Assembly: GCF_024436065.1 (NCBI RefSeq)
Contig: NZ_JANFNS010000004.1
Location: 372,001-436,000 of the forward strand
DNA from: Saccharibacillus sp. JS10
GTDB taxonomy: Bacteria; Bacillota; Bacilli; Paenibacillales; Paenibacillaceae
DNA: 64,000 nt
Direction: 5' to 3'
In this document: positions 8,898 to 16,905 of the stretch, piece after piece
Layout: each line of letters starts with the position of its first letter
Numbering within the stretch: position 1 is the first letter of the stretch
Position numbers and translations under genes: made by a program
The notes under the pieces: model-generated
Databases searched by the model: none
Told to the model about the DNA's origin: nothing
Seen by the model: the letters and a program-made list of their open reading frames with translations, nothing else

Positions 8898-9089
8898 TAA
8901 CGGATTCAGACGACGCTTAGCGAAGATTTCAGCGCTTCTGAGAATCCTAACGGATTCAGCAGACCCTTAAAACTAGATTTGCTTGATTTTCGGTATAAAA
9001 AGCCGCAAAGAAGCACGCTAACGGACATACGATCCGTTAAAAATCCAAAATGGGTTGCATATTGCCTTTAAGGGACATACAATCCGTTA
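8898..9089. repeat. 192-bp four-box array, copy 1
   Basis: Four 21-22 bp boxes start at 8898, 8948, 9019 and 9069. Boxes 1 and 2 read TAACGGATTCA...CTTA. Box 3 is palindromic (TAACGGA...TCCGTTA). Box 4 (TAAGGGA...TCCGTTA) is the reverse complement type of boxes 1-2. The spacing 50/71/50 is identical in a second copy at 43911-44102. The array lies between convergent genes. Function unknown. Confidence 0.85.
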
Positions 9090-9142
9090 GCCTAGCCCAT
9101 ATGGTCTGATTCCGCTTCCTACTCGGAGCGTAGACAACCAAA

Positions 9143-9169
9143 AACCGCCCCTTTCAAAAAGGAGCGGTT
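9143..9169. terminator. Hairpin between the box array and the TIR element; possible terminator
   Basis: AACCGCcCCTTT (9143-9154) pairs with AAAGGaGCGGTT (9158-9169), apart from one C/A mismatch. The minus-strand side is followed by a short T-rich stretch, so it could end the convergent catalase transcript. Confidence 0.5.
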
Positions 9170-9194
9170 GACTTAATAAGCCTAAACGTGACTG

Positions 9195-9340
9195 GAAGTG
9201 AGGAGACGGAGAGGGGAATTCAGTGCAGGAGCGTTAGCGTTCGCCTTTGAAATTGAGAAACCTCCTATCAAGAGTTCAATCAAAGTTTCCCAATTTCAAC
9301 AAGCGATCGAAACGAATTTCTCTCGGAGTCTACTCACTTC
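9195..9340. repeat. Terminal-inverted-repeat element, copy A
   Basis: The 146-bp element begins GAAGTGAGGAGAC and ends GTCTACTCACTTC, imperfect inverted repeats of about 27 bp that continue into GGAGAGgggAATTC / GAATTTCTCTC. Inside are GAGCGTTAGCGTTCGCCTTTG and a second nested inverted repeat (TTTGAAATTGAGAAA against TTTCCCAATTTCAA). Related copies lie at 31256-31438, 44252-44383 and 52077-52154. No coding capacity; resembles a MITE or a REP-like hairpin. Confidence 0.8.
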
Positions 9341-9372
9341 TAACGCCAAAGCAACTTCATCAACTTAATAAT

Positions 9373-10239
9373 CTACAGCAAACCTTTCCCCGCATGTTGA
9401 CCTTCATTCGTCAATTTCGGAATCGCGCCTGGACGAGAGAAAGTAAAATCAGGAGCCGGTTTCAGTACAGGTTTTTCGCCCATTGGCTTCGGATTCGCCA
9501 CGTATTCGAATTTGCCTTGATCGTCCATCGACGGCCCTTTTGCCCAGCGGCCTTCCGCGCTTTCTTCGCCTTGAGAGAAGTTCATGTACTGATGAGCGAC
9601 TTCTTTCATTTCGAGGTCGCGTGGGAACGAAGCCGGTACGATCGGGCCTTCCATCGCTTCGATCTCGGCAATCGCTGCCATCCATTGATTTTGGTGCATC
9701 GTATCTCTGGCAAGCATAAAGCCCAACATTTGACGAATCCCAGGGTCGGTCGTCATTTCGTACAGACGCGCGACTTGAAGACGGCCTTGCGATTCGGCAT
9801 TTAGATTCGCACGGAAATCCGCTAACAGATTGCCGCTTGCTACAATATATCTGGAATTCCACGGGAAGCCTGCGCTATCGGTAGGCGTTGCGCCCAGACC
9901 GGATACGATCAAATGTTGCGGATTCATACCGCCAAGCGTCGCTTCGATTACAGGATCTTTCGCTGCTTCTTCAAGCTGATCCACAGGAGCACCTTCAAGA
10001 AGCTGCGCAATCATCGTGGTAAGCATTTCGACGTGACCGATTTCTTCGGTACCAATATCGAGAAGCATATCGCGGTATTTCTGCTCGGCGCGACAGTTCC
10101 AACCCTGGAACAAATACTGCATCATGACCGACATTTCTCCGTATTGACCGCCCAATACTTCTTGAAGCTTTTTAGCGAAAATCGGATCGGGCTTCTCCGG
10201 CTTAGCGTGATACTGCAATTCTTTCATGTGGATAAACAT
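9373..10239 (-). CDS. Manganese catalase
   Basis: The 288-residue protein belongs to the non-haem dimanganese catalases, which dismutate hydrogen peroxide in the cytoplasm. Visible metal-site segments are GEMSVMMQYLFQGW (Glu), IGTEEIGHVEML (Glu and His) and LNAESQGRLQVARLYEMT with ARDTMHQNQW further on (Glu and His). Two in-frame ATGs lie at 10245 and 10239; GAGGAGG is too close to the first, so 10239 is chosen (seven-base spacing). A sigma-B-like promoter candidate lies upstream. Related proteins in Bacillales are often stress-induced or spore-associated (general knowledge). Confidence 0.93.
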   Translation of the reverse strand: MFIHMKELQYHAKPEKPDPIFAKKLQEVLGGQYGEMSVMMQYLFQGWNCRAEQKYRDMLLDIGTEEIGHVEMLTTMIAQLLEGAPVDQLEEAAKDPVIEATLGGMNPQHLIVSGLGATPTDSAGFPWNSRYIVASGNLLADFRANLNAESQGRLQVARLYEMTTDPGIRQMLGFMLARDTMHQNQWMAAIAEIEAMEGPIVPASFPRDLEMKEVAHQYMNFSQGEESAEGRWAKGPSMDDQGKFEYVANPKPMGEKPVLKPAPDFTFSRPGAIPKLTNEGQHAGKGLL

Positions 10240-10368
10240 GGTCATTCCTCCTCGTTGGATAGGTTGCGATTTCTAGGTGCTGACACGTGACGACAATCGA
10301 ACTTAACAAACGATTCTTACAAAAAGATGTAGAAATAGATGGGAATGGTTCTGAATTCCGTTATTATT

Positions 10369-10393
10369 TTACCCCGGTTGCCTGAACCGAAAC
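10369..10393 (-). promoter_or_regulatory. Possible sigma-B-type promoter of the Mn catalase gene
   Basis: On the minus strand GTTTCG, 13 bp, GGGTAA matches the general-stress sigma consensus (GTTT...GGGWAW). It lies about 130 bp before the catalase start. Many Paenibacillaceae may lack a canonical sigma-B, so this is tentative. The rest of the 10240-10575 gap shows no gene. Confidence 0.35.
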
Positions 10394-10575
10394 TGAAACT
10401 TTTGATTTGAGCAAGGAATGTAGAGGTTGATCGCGAAGTAAGAGAGTAAGATTCGAAAAAAGCCAGCCTGGGCAAGCACTTAATCAATCAAGCATGAATA
10501 CAAAAATTAAATTTTAAAAAATTGGTATCATACGGCGATGAATAGGGATGACGCGGTATGAGAAAGGAGCAACAG

Positions 10576-11622
10576 ATGGAGAGCGTAACGAAAAGACGTT
10601 TCACAACGCAAGAGATTGACCGTATTGTGCGAGCGGCGTTTGGATGCGGGTGTCGATCTGCTGAGGAATTAAGCGAAGGATGGGCGAATTCCGCTTATGT
10701 GTTAGAACTGCAAGATGGTCGCTCAGCGGTGCTCAAAGCCGCAGCAGAGTCCGAAGAAGGACGGATGCGCTGCGAACGCGGATTGATGCGAACCGAAGTA
10801 GAGGTGATGAAGCGCGTAAAAAGCCTAGGCACGGTTCCGCTTCCTGAGATTTACGTCTATGACGATTCCAAAAGTCTAGTGCCTTGCGAATACTTTTTGA
10901 TGGAGAAATTAACAGGGAATTCTTACGACAAGATTCGCGAAGAATTGCCGAAAAATGAGCGCGATACCATTGACCGGGAACTAGGTGGCTATTTCCGGCA
11001 GATCCATACGCTTACGGGTACACAGTTCGGCTACTACTTGCCCAGCGGAGTTTCTTCTTCTGCATGGGATCAGTCTTTTATTGCTTTGATGCAAGACGTC
11101 ATGCAAGACGGAAAAGATGCCGGACTACAGCTTCCGATGAGTTATGACGATTTGCAGAAGCAATTGGAGCTTCATCGCGATGCGCTGCTTGAGGTACGCA
11201 CGCCTAGATTGCTCCACTGGGATTCATGGGCGGGCAACGTATTTGTGAAAAACGGGCATGTCGAAGGTCTGATCGATTTCGAACGCGCATTGTGGGCAGA
11301 TCCGCTAATGGAATACGGTTTCGGCAAATTCGGATACTCCGAGGCGTTTGAGCAAGGATACAGAGAAGCGGATGCTCGAATCCAGCATGATTTTAATGCC
11401 GCGGATCTAGCGAATAGAGGCGAAGCTGAGAGTCTTCCAGAAGGGAGTACTCGTTCGCAAGATATTCGCCGTGCGATCTACCCCCTGTATCTGGATTTAG
11501 TCATGCGTGTAGAGTGTTATTATCGAGGCTTTGGCGACGAACATACAGCCTGGGCACAGCAAAATTTGCAAGAAGGTTGGGAGCGGTTTTTGAACCTGAC
11601 AAAACCTGATTTTTTATCTTGA
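10576..11622 (+). CDS. Aminoglycoside phosphotransferase (APH)-family kinase
   Basis: The 348-residue protein has the APH/choline kinase fold. The catalytic loop reads LLHWDSWAGNVFVKNG (His-Trp-Asp with the distal Asn) and is followed by LIDFERALWADP, whose Asp binds magnesium. An N-terminal VLKAAAE segment supplies the ATP-site lysine. Such proteins phosphorylate small molecules or are uncharacterised; resistance should not be assumed. GGAG six bases before ATG 10576 favours this start over the ATG at 10558. It appears to be a single gene. Confidence 0.8.
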   Translation: MESVTKRRFTTQEIDRIVRAAFGCGCRSAEELSEGWANSAYVLELQDGRSAVLKAAAESEEGRMRCERGLMRTEVEVMKRVKSLGTVPLPEIYVYDDSKSLVPCEYFLMEKLTGNSYDKIREELPKNERDTIDRELGGYFRQIHTLTGTQFGYYLPSGVSSSAWDQSFIALMQDVMQDGKDAGLQLPMSYDDLQKQLELHRDALLEVRTPRLLHWDSWAGNVFVKNGHVEGLIDFERALWADPLMEYGFGKFGYSEAFEQGYREADARIQHDFNAADLANRGEAESLPEGSTRSQDIRRAIYPLYLDLVMRVECYYRGFGDEHTAWAQQNLQEGWERFLNLTKPDFLS

Positions 11623-11744
11623 GATCGCTATCATTTTTCCCCGAAAAATAAACATGAAAAAATTTATTTTCGCTATTATGTTGCGGAGCAAATTTTACGA
11701 TATACTTCTGTAGTAATTATCATCATGTATTGGGGATACGACAG

Positions 11745-12407
11745 ATGGCGACCGTGCCAAACCACCTACCTACCTTTGCGATGGACAGTACGTTTACGTC
11801 CAATTCGCCGTTCTTTTTGCCGCCGGACAACCGGCGCAATCGTCACTCTCGATCCCGCTCAAACAGCGAACGTAACGCCTTATGGCGCGGCGTCGCTGCG
11901 AACGCCGTCTATTTGACGGGCAGCCTGCTTTTTCTTGCCGGAAATATGGAATGGGGCAGTATCCTATTCTTGTCGGTGTATGCCGTAACTTTGCTACGCA
12001 TGTTTTCCGGTTGCACCCGTTCTTTCCGGATCGGAATGCTGCATGAACTTCTGCCTTTGATGCTTTATAGTGCAGGAAGTTGTTTCTTTTATGCACGGGA
12101 TATTGACCCCGGCACTTTGCTTTTTATTGCAGGTAGCGTACATACGTTGATTGTTCGTGTGATTCCTGCGATTCGCTCGCGAGACGGCGTTGCACTCGGC
12201 ATGCTCGTTCCGCTGGTGATCTCTTTTGTCGGCTGTTTCTTTTTCTTGACCGATCATATTCGAATTGTAGGCACATTGCTATTTATCGTAAGCAATGCCA
12301 TGATGCTGCATCGGTCGCTGTTTTTGGTCTTCCAACAGGCTCCAATTGTACAACCGACACAGGAAGTCGCATCGCCGGCGATGCTGACAACTATTGAAAA
12401 ATCGTAA
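11745..12407 (+). CDS. Multi-spanning membrane protein of unknown function
   Basis: About 220 residues. A polar, Arg/Ser/Asn-rich N-terminal 50 residues is followed by about six hydrophobic helices arranged as three similar pairs (AVYLTGSLLFLAGN, ELLPLMLYSAGSCFFY, PLVISFVGCFFFL followed by GTLLFIVSN), which suggests an internal threefold repeat. The recurring G-S-x-L-F/C-F pattern resembles small YrhK-like membrane domains, but I do not recognise the family. The start is uncertain: ATG 11745 after GGGGA is preferred; ATG 11796 is possible. Confidence 0.6.
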   Translation: MATVPNHLPTFAMDSTFTSNSPFFLPPDNRRNRHSRSRSNSERNALWRGVAANAVYLTGSLLFLAGNMEWGSILFLSVYAVTLLRMFSGCTRSFRIGMLHELLPLMLYSAGSCFFYARDIDPGTLLFIAGSVHTLIVRVIPAIRSRDGVALGMLVPLVISFVGCFFFLTDHIRIVGTLLFIVSNAMMLHRSLFLVFQQAPIVQPTQEVASPAMLTTIEKS

Positions 12408-12415
12408 AAAACTCC

Positions 12416-12447
12416 AGTCTATCGAATTCTTTTTCGATAGGCTTTTT
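12416..12447 (+). terminator. Rho-independent terminator
   Basis: CTATCGAA pairs with TTCGATAG, followed by GCTTTTTA, directly after the membrane protein gene. Confidence 0.85.
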
Positions 12448-12465
12448 ATATTTCGTTGGATTCCG

Positions 12466-12495
12466 TTGCCTAGACCTATGCTCAGTAGGTATAAT
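12466..12495 (+). promoter_or_regulatory. Promoter of the O-acetylation operon
   Basis: TTGCCT (12466-12471), an 18-bp spacer and TATAAT (12490-12495) lie about 110 bp before the MBOAT gene. Confidence 0.65.
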
Positions 12496-12602
12496 GGTCG
12501 GTGTGTCGAAAATACAAGTTTTAGGCAAGTCGGCTTGTTTAAAGTCGGATTAGGTAAATCTCGCAATCATCATACCGTGAGATCAAGAGAGGAAGGGAAG
12601 AC

Positions 12603-13997
12603 GTGCTTTTCAATTCGTACGAGTTTATTTTCGCGTATTTGCCGATCGTATTTATCGGATACTTTCTATTGAATCGTTTTAAATTTTATAACAGTGCTAA
12701 GATCTGGATGGCTTTGGCTTCATTGTTTTTCTACGCTTACGAAGATACCCGGTATTTGCCGCTGATTTTAGGTTCGATTGCATTTAACTATCTGGTTGGA
12801 CGCGGACTCAGCCATATCAATTCCGATGGCGTCAATCACAAAGGACGTTGGTTGTTGATTTTAGGCGTAGTCGGTGACGTAGGATTGCTGGCTTATTACA
12901 AATACGCCGACTTCTTTATCGAAAACTATAATGGGCTATTGAGCCAAGATGTCTCGCTTTTACATATCGCACTTCCGCTTGGCATCAGCTTCTTTACATT
13001 CACGCAGCTGGCTTATCTGGTGGACGCGTATCGAGGCAAAGTCAAAGAGTACAATATCGCAAACTACGTCTTGTTCGTTACGTTTTTCCCGCATCTGATT
13101 GCAGGGCCGATTTTGCACCACAAAGAAATGATGCCGCAGTTTGATGATCCAGACGGCAAACGGGTACGTGCCGATAACATTTCGCGCGGTATTTTTATTT
13201 TCTGTATCGGATTGTTCAAAAAGGTCGTGATCGCCGATCTGCTTGCGCCTATTGCAACAGCAGGCTTCGATAGCGGGCAATCGCTGCATTTTGTTGAAGC
13301 ATGGACGACGTCGCTTGCGTACACGGGTCAGTTGTATTTTGACTTCAGTGCGTATTCCGATATGGCGATTGGTCTCGGTCTGATGTTCAATATCAAGTTG
13401 CCGATCAACTTTAACTCGCCGTACAAAGGCACGAGTATCAAAGACTTCTGGGCAAGATGGCATATGACGCTCAGCCGTTTTTTGAAAGATTATATTTATA
13501 TTCCGCTCGGCGGAAACCGCAAAGGAACGACACGCACCTATGTGAACTTGTTCTTAACGTTTTTGATCGGCGGATTTTGGCATGGTGCCGGTTGGACGTT
13601 TATCATCTGGGGTGCCATGCACGGAGCCGCACAAGTCGTGCAGCGTCTATGGCAACTCACCGGAATCAAAATGAACAAGTACGTTGGATGGTTTATTACT
13701 TTTAACTTCGTCAATATCGCGTGGGTCTTTTTCCGTGCGGAGCATTGGTCGGATGGCGTACGTATTCTTAAAGGCATGTTCGGCATGAGCGGAGTCGTGA
13801 TTCCACCGGATCTGTTAACAGCGGGTCTTCCGATTGTCGTGGTGTCGCTACTGATCGCATTCTTTGCCAAAAACTCGATTCAATTGACAGAAAATTTCAA
13901 GCCGACGTTGGGACGTGCTGTATTTGCAGGTGCGATCTTCGTCATTTCGCTTCTGTATTTCAACCAAATCAGCGAATTCTTGTACTTCAATTTCTAA
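12603..13997 (+). CDS. MBOAT-family membrane O-acyltransferase (AlgI/DltB/PatA-like)
   Basis: The 464-residue protein has about ten transmembrane helices and classic MBOAT sequence: YFDFSAYSDMAIGLG, then KDFWARWHMTLSRFLKDYIYIPLGGNRKG, then FLIGGFWHGAGWTFIIWG with the invariant histidine. Relatives move an acetyl group across the membrane to modify alginate, peptidoglycan or other extracellular polymers. The next gene encodes an AlgX/AlgJ-type SGNH-like partner, so the two likely form an exopolysaccharide O-acetylation unit. The start is GTG 12603 after GAGGAAGGGAAG. Confidence 0.93.
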   Translation: MLFNSYEFIFAYLPIVFIGYFLLNRFKFYNSAKIWMALASLFFYAYEDTRYLPLILGSIAFNYLVGRGLSHINSDGVNHKGRWLLILGVVGDVGLLAYYKYADFFIENYNGLLSQDVSLLHIALPLGISFFTFTQLAYLVDAYRGKVKEYNIANYVLFVTFFPHLIAGPILHHKEMMPQFDDPDGKRVRADNISRGIFIFCIGLFKKVVIADLLAPIATAGFDSGQSLHFVEAWTTSLAYTGQLYFDFSAYSDMAIGLGLMFNIKLPINFNSPYKGTSIKDFWARWHMTLSRFLKDYIYIPLGGNRKGTTRTYVNLFLTFLIGGFWHGAGWTFIIWGAMHGAAQVVQRLWQLTGIKMNKYVGWFITFNFVNIAWVFFRAEHWSDGVRILKGMFGMSGVVIPPDLLTAGLPIVVVSLLIAFFAKNSIQLTENFKPTLGRAVFAGAIFVISLLYFNQISEFLYFNF

Positions 13998-14029
13998 AAT
14001 AAGGGTTCGGTTCGTCATGGGGGAAAGTT

Positions 14030-15481
14030 ATGGATAACAAAGGTTATCGCAAGTTTTTAATCAAATTTGTCGCAAGTGCGCTTGTGTTCGCATTACTGGT
14101 CGGCACGTTTATGTTTGTCGTCGATCCCTTGCAAATGTACCGAAAATCAACGTTGTATACACCGCTGTATTCCTCGCAAGAACGGTATCAAAATGCCGGT
14201 CTTGCGCGCAGTTACGATTACGATACGATCGTTCTCGGCAGCTCGATGACGCAAAACTTTGTACCGTCTTACGTCGAGAGTGTTCTCGGCGGCAAAGTGA
14301 TGAAGTTGTCGATCGAAGGCTCGACCGCTATGGAGCAACACGCAGTCGGCAACGTTGCGCTAAATACAGGGCAAGTGAAGCAAGTGCTATGGGGTCTGGA
14401 TTACTTTGCGATGCGTCAAGACGTAGATGCAGAGTCTGAAAATATGCCAATGTACATGTACGACAATAATCCGTTTAACGATTATGAGTACCTGTTCAAT
14501 ATTTCGAACCTCAAGCAAGCGTGGACAGCGCTCACGACGCCGGAGGATCAGTCCAAAGCATTCCGTAATCTGGATACGCTGCGTAACTGGGATAAATCCG
14601 CGAAGTATAGCAAAGAAGGCGTCCTTCAGACGTGGGAAAAAGCGAGAACGAAAGAAATCGGCTACGGTAAAAACGAGTTCTCGCTCGACAACGTAAAAGC
14701 CGTATTCAACAAATATGTACTGAGTCTGGTGCAAGAACACCCGGATACGGAGTTCACGTTCTATTATCCGCCGTATACGATTTTGCGTCAGCAAGTCTGG
14801 GCAGAAACGAATCCGGTACGTGCCGAAAACCAGTATGCGATGAAAAAGTATATGTTTGAGCAATTCAGCAAATATCCGAATGTCAAAGTATACGATTTCC
14901 AAGAAGACACTTCGATCACTTACGATCTGAGTCAGTACAAAGATTTGTCGCACCATAGCCAAGCGATTAACGAACGGATTCTTCAAGATATTGTAGACAA
15001 CAAAAATCGCGTCACGGCAGAAAATGTAGACAAATTCAATGAAGAACTCCAAAGCCAGCTTGATCATTTGGCAGTCGATATGGAGAGCGGAGCTTTCAGC
15101 TTGTTCGTCTATGTTGACGGAGAAGAAGCGAAGTTCAGCGTACCGGCTCAGGTTCGAGAAGGCAAAATCTTGGTGCCGATCAAAGAACTTTCGGCTGCAC
15201 TAGGCATTGAATTTGGATTCGATGGAAGCAGCGTTGTGAAGTTGCGTAAAGGTGACGTTGTCGCAACTTTAACAAAAGGAAGTTCGGAAATGACCATTCA
15301 GACTGGCGAAGATACAGCCAATACGAAGACGGTCGATCTCGGTTACGCGATGCAAAATCTAAGCGGTAGCATGATGGTGACGATTGAACCGATTGCAGAT
15401 CTGTTCGCCAAATCATTCACCATGACTGAGCCGCAAGAATACGTTAAAGAAATTAAGATTGAGACCGGTTCGGCTCAATAA
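14030..15481 (+). CDS. Membrane-anchored AlgX/DltD-like acetyl-transfer protein fused to a copper amine oxidase N-like domain
   Basis: The 483-residue protein has one N-terminal signal-anchor (about residues 10-32). The extracytoplasmic part contains TIVLGSSMTQNF, an SGNH-type block I with the candidate catalytic serine, and a later DLSHHSQAINERI stretch resembling the Asp-x-x-His block. Residues about 365-480 (FSVPAQVREGKILVPIKEL...) look like the copper amine oxidase N-terminal-like repeat, common on secreted proteins of Paenibacillaceae. It is probably the final O-acetyl transfer step for the MBOAT gene 32 bp upstream. The acceptor polymer is unknown. Confidence 0.8.
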   Translation: MDNKGYRKFLIKFVASALVFALLVGTFMFVVDPLQMYRKSTLYTPLYSSQERYQNAGLARSYDYDTIVLGSSMTQNFVPSYVESVLGGKVMKLSIEGSTAMEQHAVGNVALNTGQVKQVLWGLDYFAMRQDVDAESENMPMYMYDNNPFNDYEYLFNISNLKQAWTALTTPEDQSKAFRNLDTLRNWDKSAKYSKEGVLQTWEKARTKEIGYGKNEFSLDNVKAVFNKYVLSLVQEHPDTEFTFYYPPYTILRQQVWAETNPVRAENQYAMKKYMFEQFSKYPNVKVYDFQEDTSITYDLSQYKDLSHHSQAINERILQDIVDNKNRVTAENVDKFNEELQSQLDHLAVDMESGAFSLFVYVDGEEAKFSVPAQVREGKILVPIKELSAALGIEFGFDGSSVVKLRKGDVVATLTKGSSEMTIQTGEDTANTKTVDLGYAMQNLSGSMMVTIEPIADLFAKSFTMTEPQEYVKEIKIETGSAQ

Positions 15482-15500
15482 AAATGATCGCAAATTTAGC

Positions 15501-15545
15501 AAAAAGCCGCTAGACAGAAGGAATTCTGTTTAGCGGCTTTTTTTA
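15501..15545. terminator. Bidirectional terminator
   Basis: AAAAAGCCGCTA/TAGCGGCTTTTT with inner ACAGAA/TTCTGT lies between the convergent AlgX-like and receptor genes; its right edge overlaps the receptor stop codon. Confidence 0.9.
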
Positions 15546-16895
15546 TTGTAACTTTTCGGCTGGATAAGGCTGAATTACGAACTTTGGCGGTAAAGATAGC
15601 AACGAAGCCAATTGACGGAAATGCTGTTGATTATTCATTTCTTGCGATAATTTCCAACATGCGCGTACATGAGCAGAAGATTGCTCTCGGCGACCTTGCC
15701 TATGGTAATACACGGCAAGATGATAATGCAGACTTGCGAATGTACTGCGTGTGATTCTTAACGGATAATAACCGTCCGGATGCTCTTCCAAATAAATATC
15801 GAGCGGTACATAACGTTCTTCAATCAATGAATCGATATCCACATTATGCCGGTTAGCTGCACGAATCACGTTGACCAGACAGAGTAGAGCTTCGTTCGGG
15901 AAATCATCCATATATTTAATATAGCGATCTAGCACATCGAAATTTCCAAGCATCAGTTCGACGTGCAGACTATTGCCTAATGCGAAAATTTTGAGATTTT
16001 CGATCTCTTGCTTTGTATCGTCGTCCGTAATCTCGAAATCACTCAGATCCCCATACATCTCGCTATAAGGAAGAGCTTCTTCATAACGTTCTTGCTCAAT
16101 TAAGGACAACTGCTTAAGCAGCAACGCGCTTCCATAATAAAAAAGTAAAGATTTGTCGGGAATCGTTTTGAAATCCGGCTCTGTATCTTTGAAATCCGGG
16201 CTCCGCAACTCGTTGTAACGATTCAAAGCCGTTTCAAAAAATTCATCTGCCATATGTTCCAACTCGGTATATTTGCCAAGTTCATAATAAAGATTACTGA
16301 TTCGAAGTTGGGCATCAAGCTTGAGTGAGATCGGCAAGAATTCTCGAAAAGGTTCAAATTGAACAGCAAGCTTCAAGTTTTCTTCTCCATCTTCGCCGAG
16401 ACGGGCGCGGAACAGACGATATCGACTGATACATAGCCGCAAAGAATGCTGATGTTTTTCATGTTCGGCTACGACTTCGTAGAACGAGATAGATTGAAGG
16501 ATTTTGCCCGACATGAACAAACATTCTGCTGTTTCGAAAACAAAAGGCAGATATTTCAGATCTTCCAACAATCTTTTTAGCACACAATGAATCAAATCTG
16601 TTCTTCCTAATTCCGCACAAGCAAGCAAAAAAGGTTCAATTCTTCTTCGATTCGGTTTTTCATCATAAAAGCATTCGCTCATATATTCGTCAAACAACCA
16701 TCCAGGCGGCATATTCAATGCTTCTGTGATCGTAGCCAATTGGTGAAAAGAGATGGGTTTCGGCGGACTACTATTTAGAATCGCACTGAATACTCCGCGG
16801 TTGATACCGGACTTTTCGCTTAACGTTGCAAAATTATGTCCTTGTCTTGCCATTTCTTGTTCAATCGTCGAACGTAGTTTGAATGATTTTTCCAT
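15543..16895 (-). CDS. HTH-TPR receptor of the RRNPP type, paralog 3 (no adjacent peptide)
   Basis: The 450-residue protein has an N-terminal helix-turn-helix (about 5-60: TLSEKSGINRGVFSAIL) and a long helical TPR-like C-terminal region. It shares with its two neighbours the signature ECFYDEKPNRRRIEPFL and then a conserved C-x-E-L-x-R block. This architecture is that of peptide-pheromone receptors (PlcR, NprR, AimR, and the AloR receptors described in Paenibacillus). ATG 16895 after GAGGTG is preferred over an in-frame start at 16934. It begins 10 bases after paralog 2, so the two are co-transcribed. No propeptide ORF was found between its stop and the terminator. Confidence 0.75.
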   Translation of the reverse strand: MEKSFKLRSTIEQEMARQGHNFATLSEKSGINRGVFSAILNSSPPKPISFHQLATITEALNMPPGWLFDEYMSECFYDEKPNRRRIEPFLLACAELGRTDLIHCVLKRLLEDLKYLPFVFETAECLFMSGKILQSISFYEVVAEHEKHQHSLRLCISRYRLFRARLGEDGEENLKLAVQFEPFREFLPISLKLDAQLRISNLYYELGKYTELEHMADEFFETALNRYNELRSPDFKDTEPDFKTIPDKSLLFYYGSALLLKQLSLIEQERYEEALPYSEMYGDLSDFEITDDDTKQEIENLKIFALGNSLHVELMLGNFDVLDRYIKYMDDFPNEALLCLVNVIRAANRHNVDIDSLIEERYVPLDIYLEEHPDGYYPLRITRSTFASLHYHLAVYYHRQGRREQSSAHVRACWKLSQEMNNQQHFRQLASLLSLPPKFVIQPYPAEKLQ

Positions 16896-16905
16896 GTTGC
16901 ACCTC

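Noticed and set aside
8898-9089. CRISPR-like array
   Set aside because: Only four boxes, in mixed orientation, with unequal spacing and no cas genes.
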